A stretch of 6,843 nucleotides of DNA. Origin: Actinomycetota bacterium (GTDB lineage: Bacteria; Actinomycetota; Geothermincolia; Geothermincolales; RBG-13-55-18). The notes below the pieces were generated by a model. The model was given only the letters and a program-made list of their open reading frames with translations, was not told the DNA's origin and made no database searches. The stretch lies in assembly GCA_028275245.1 (NCBI GenBank), contig JAPWVA010000064.1:1-6843 (forward strand), in the 5' to 3' direction. This document shows positions 5,981 to 6,843 of the stretch, piece after piece (position 1 is the first letter of the stretch; the number at the start of each line of letters is the position of its first letter). A program made the position numbers and the translations under genes.

Positions 5981-6322
5981 TCAGACCAGGAGGTCATGAT
6001 CCCCATCCTCCGCACCGTCCAGCTGGTGCAGGGAGGCCTTTCCGTTGTAGTAAACGGCCCCCCCGGTCCCCGTTCCCTTCCTTTCCTCCCTCCTCTTTCC
6101 CGGCTCGCGCCTTCCCTCTCGGGAGGCGTTCTCTTCCACCCGGGGGTTCTCCCCCCTGGCCACCTCCCGCACCTGGCGGGATTGCCGGTTCACCTTCTTC
6201 TCGTAGGCCTGGGGGAGTTCTTGGGCCTGGTGGTGCTGGCGCACCTCCTGCAGCCTCTGGACGCGCTCGATCTCCTTGGCCATGGCCACCATATGCTGGA
6301 AGTCCACCGGTCCCAGGCTCAC
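5981..6322 (-). CDS. Small, highly charged, probably helical protein of unknown function
   Basis: 113 residues, no signal peptide, no membrane segment. The first ~20 residues (MSLGPVDFQHMVAMAKEIERVQ) form a short hydrophobic/helical start. Residues 22-85 are dominated by E, R, K, Q and H with almost no hydrophobic residues (QEVRQHHQAQEL, VREVARGENPRVEENASREGRR), suggesting a long solvent-exposed helix, possibly coiled. The end (GGAVYYNGKASLHQL...HDLLV) looks like a short beta segment. I chose GTG 6322 because GAGGGGGTGA at 6327-6336 is a strong ribosome binding site 4 bases upstream; the longer frame from 6379 adds only a low-complexity extension. It follows the two-helix membrane protein by 106 bases on the same strand, probably in one transcript. 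Small proteins of this style occur in flagellar/chemotaxis loci of Gram-positive bacteria, but that is recollection of pattern, not a family match. Confidence 0.75.
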   Translation of the reverse strand: MSLGPVDFQHMVAMAKEIERVQRLQEVRQHHQAQELPQAYEKKVNRQSRQVREVARGENPRVEENASREGRREPGKRREERKGTGTGGAVYYNGKASLHQLDGAEDGDHDLLV

Positions 6323-6326
6323 GCTC

Positions 6327-6336
6327 TCACCCCCTC
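6327..6336 (-). promoter_or_regulatory. Ribosome binding site of the charged small protein
   Basis: The minus strand reads GAGGGGGTGA, matching 8 of 10 positions of the ideal AAGGAGGTGA, with 4 bases to GTG 6322. It supports the GTG start over the longer upstream ATG at 6379. Confidence 0.7.
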
Positions 6337-6428
6337 GGGTCCGGTCTCGGCCAGCTCTCCCCGCTCCCGCGGGCCGCATCGCCTCGCGTAGCGCCTACCA
6401 TGTATATCGGAATGGGGAAGGTGGTCAC

Positions 6429-6692
6429 TCAACCCTCCTCCACCTCCCTCTTGCTTTCCCTCTCCGTGCCGGCCCGCAGGCCGCGGCGGCCCTGGTTGCC
6501 GCCGCCCAGTGCCAGGAAGACCGCCATGAGGAAGCGGCAGGCCTGCCCCACCAGGAACACCACGACCATGGCCAGCAAGGCCCTGAAGAGGCAGTCATCC
6601 AAGGGCCAGTTGCGGAACAGGCCCCACCAGAAGACGACCAGTCCCATCCCTAGGGCTAGGTAGGTGGAGACGATGTCCACCAGCTCCTTCAC
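6429..6692 (-). CDS. Small integral membrane protein with two predicted helices, unknown function
   Basis: 87 residues starting at GTG 6692, which has AGGTGA at 6699-6704 with a 6-base spacer, an excellent ribosome binding site. Two hydrophobic segments are obvious: about 11-27 (YLALGMGLVVFWWGLF) and about 36-63 (FRALLAMVVVFLVGQACRFLMAVFLALGG). They are separated by a short polar loop, RNWPLDD. The tail (65-87) is R/K/E-rich and should stay in the cytoplasm, giving a hairpin with both ends inside. There is no catalytic motif. The next gene downstream on this strand is the charged soluble protein, so the two may act together, for example as membrane anchor and cytoplasmic partner; that is inference from order only. 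Confidence 0.8.
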   Translation of the reverse strand: MKELVDIVSTYLALGMGLVVFWWGLFRNWPLDDCLFRALLAMVVVFLVGQACRFLMAVFLALGGGNQGRRGLRAGTERESKREVEEG

Positions 6693-6698
6693 CTCTCA

Positions 6699-6704
6699 TC
6701 ACCT
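6699..6704 (-). promoter_or_regulatory. Ribosome binding site of the two-helix membrane protein
   Basis: The minus strand reads AGGTGA six bases before GTG 6692. Its TGA also ends a frame that is open from the right edge, so an upstream gene could stop inside this site. Confidence 0.7.
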
Positions 6705-6843
6705 CTCCCGGGACTTTCCCTCACCGGGCATGCGCCCCCGGTGCCTGGAGGCACGGGCGAGGGATGATCCCCGCTTTGTCCCCATCCCGGGGGACTGGGA
6801 CAACCTTCTCGGCGGTGCCACCGCTCGGAGCTTCCCATGAAAC
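6702..6843 (-). other. Right edge: region upstream of the membrane protein gene, T-box-like motif or gene tail
   Basis: On the minus strand three frames stay open from the edge, ending at TGA 6721-6723, 6699-6701 and 6689-6691. None gives a recognisable protein end. The sequence also contains GGTGGCACCGC (about 6813-6823), the core of the T-box antiterminator element. It is followed by TTGTCCC...GGGACAA at about 6775-6802, a stem in the position where T-box leaders have a terminator, but without a T-run. A further stem-loop, GTGCC-TCCA-GGCAC, lies near 6740-6753. I cannot tell whether this is a leader RNA or the end of a coding gene. Confidence 0.3.

Noticed and set aside
6400..6420. Sigma-28 promoter from TCCGATAT upstream of the charged protein gene
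   Set aside because: The TAAA -35 element is not present at 15 bases upstream.
5968..6663. 231-codon plus-strand open frame at the right
   Set aside because: It overlaps two minus-strand genes with strong ribosome binding sites and is P/S/R low-complexity.
1..6843. CRISPR array, tRNA or rRNA genes, insertion sequence
   Set aside because: No regularly spaced identical repeats, no tRNA T-loop context or rRNA motifs, and no transposase-like frame were seen on either strand.

Overview
The window looks like chromosomal DNA from a GC-rich, flagellated or at least chemotactic bacterium that uses strong Shine-Dalgarno sites and frequent GTG starts. A high-GC Gram-positive lineage (Actinobacteriota or a high-GC Firmicute) would fit, but nothing here fixes the taxonomy.

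Layout, left to right. The first ~100 bases probably carry the end of an upstream gene, but the correct frame is not clear. Positions 109-1215 (+) encode a complete CheB chemotaxis methylesterase/deamidase with all receiver and catalytic residues present. Positions 1216-1614 are a repeat-rich non-coding stretch. It holds a 35-bp direct repeat that begins at the cheB stop, a nested pyrimidine-rich tandem repeat, a TATAAT box, and hairpins leading into the next gene. Positions 1621-4660 (+) hold one large exported protein gene: signal peptide, malectin-like beta domain, then a catalytic-type (alpha/alpha)6 six-hairpin region. Its reading frame is broken near 4200-4210, and the conserved C-terminal ~150 residues continue in the next forward frame. 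Positions 4661-4944 are a convergent intergenic gap.

On the minus strand, read right to left, there is a two-helix membrane protein (6692-6429), then a small highly charged, probably helical protein (6322-5981). A 394-bp non-coding, probably structured leader follows, and then a NarL/FixJ-type response regulator (5586-4945). No partner histidine kinase is visible. At the extreme right, on the minus strand, a T-box-like core motif is followed by a hairpin; this is a weak candidate for a regulatory leader whose main part would lie outside the window.

Working together: CheB and the small minus-strand proteins suggest the edge of a chemotaxis/flagellar neighbourhood. The LuxR-type regulator could control nearby genes after phosphorylation by a kinase encoded elsewhere. 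The exported malectin/six-hairpin protein is probably a carbohydrate-active or related surface enzyme and may be unrelated cargo. The most useful points to check are its frameshift, its unusual domain pairing, and the repeat-dense non-coding regions. I found no convincing previously undescribed system.
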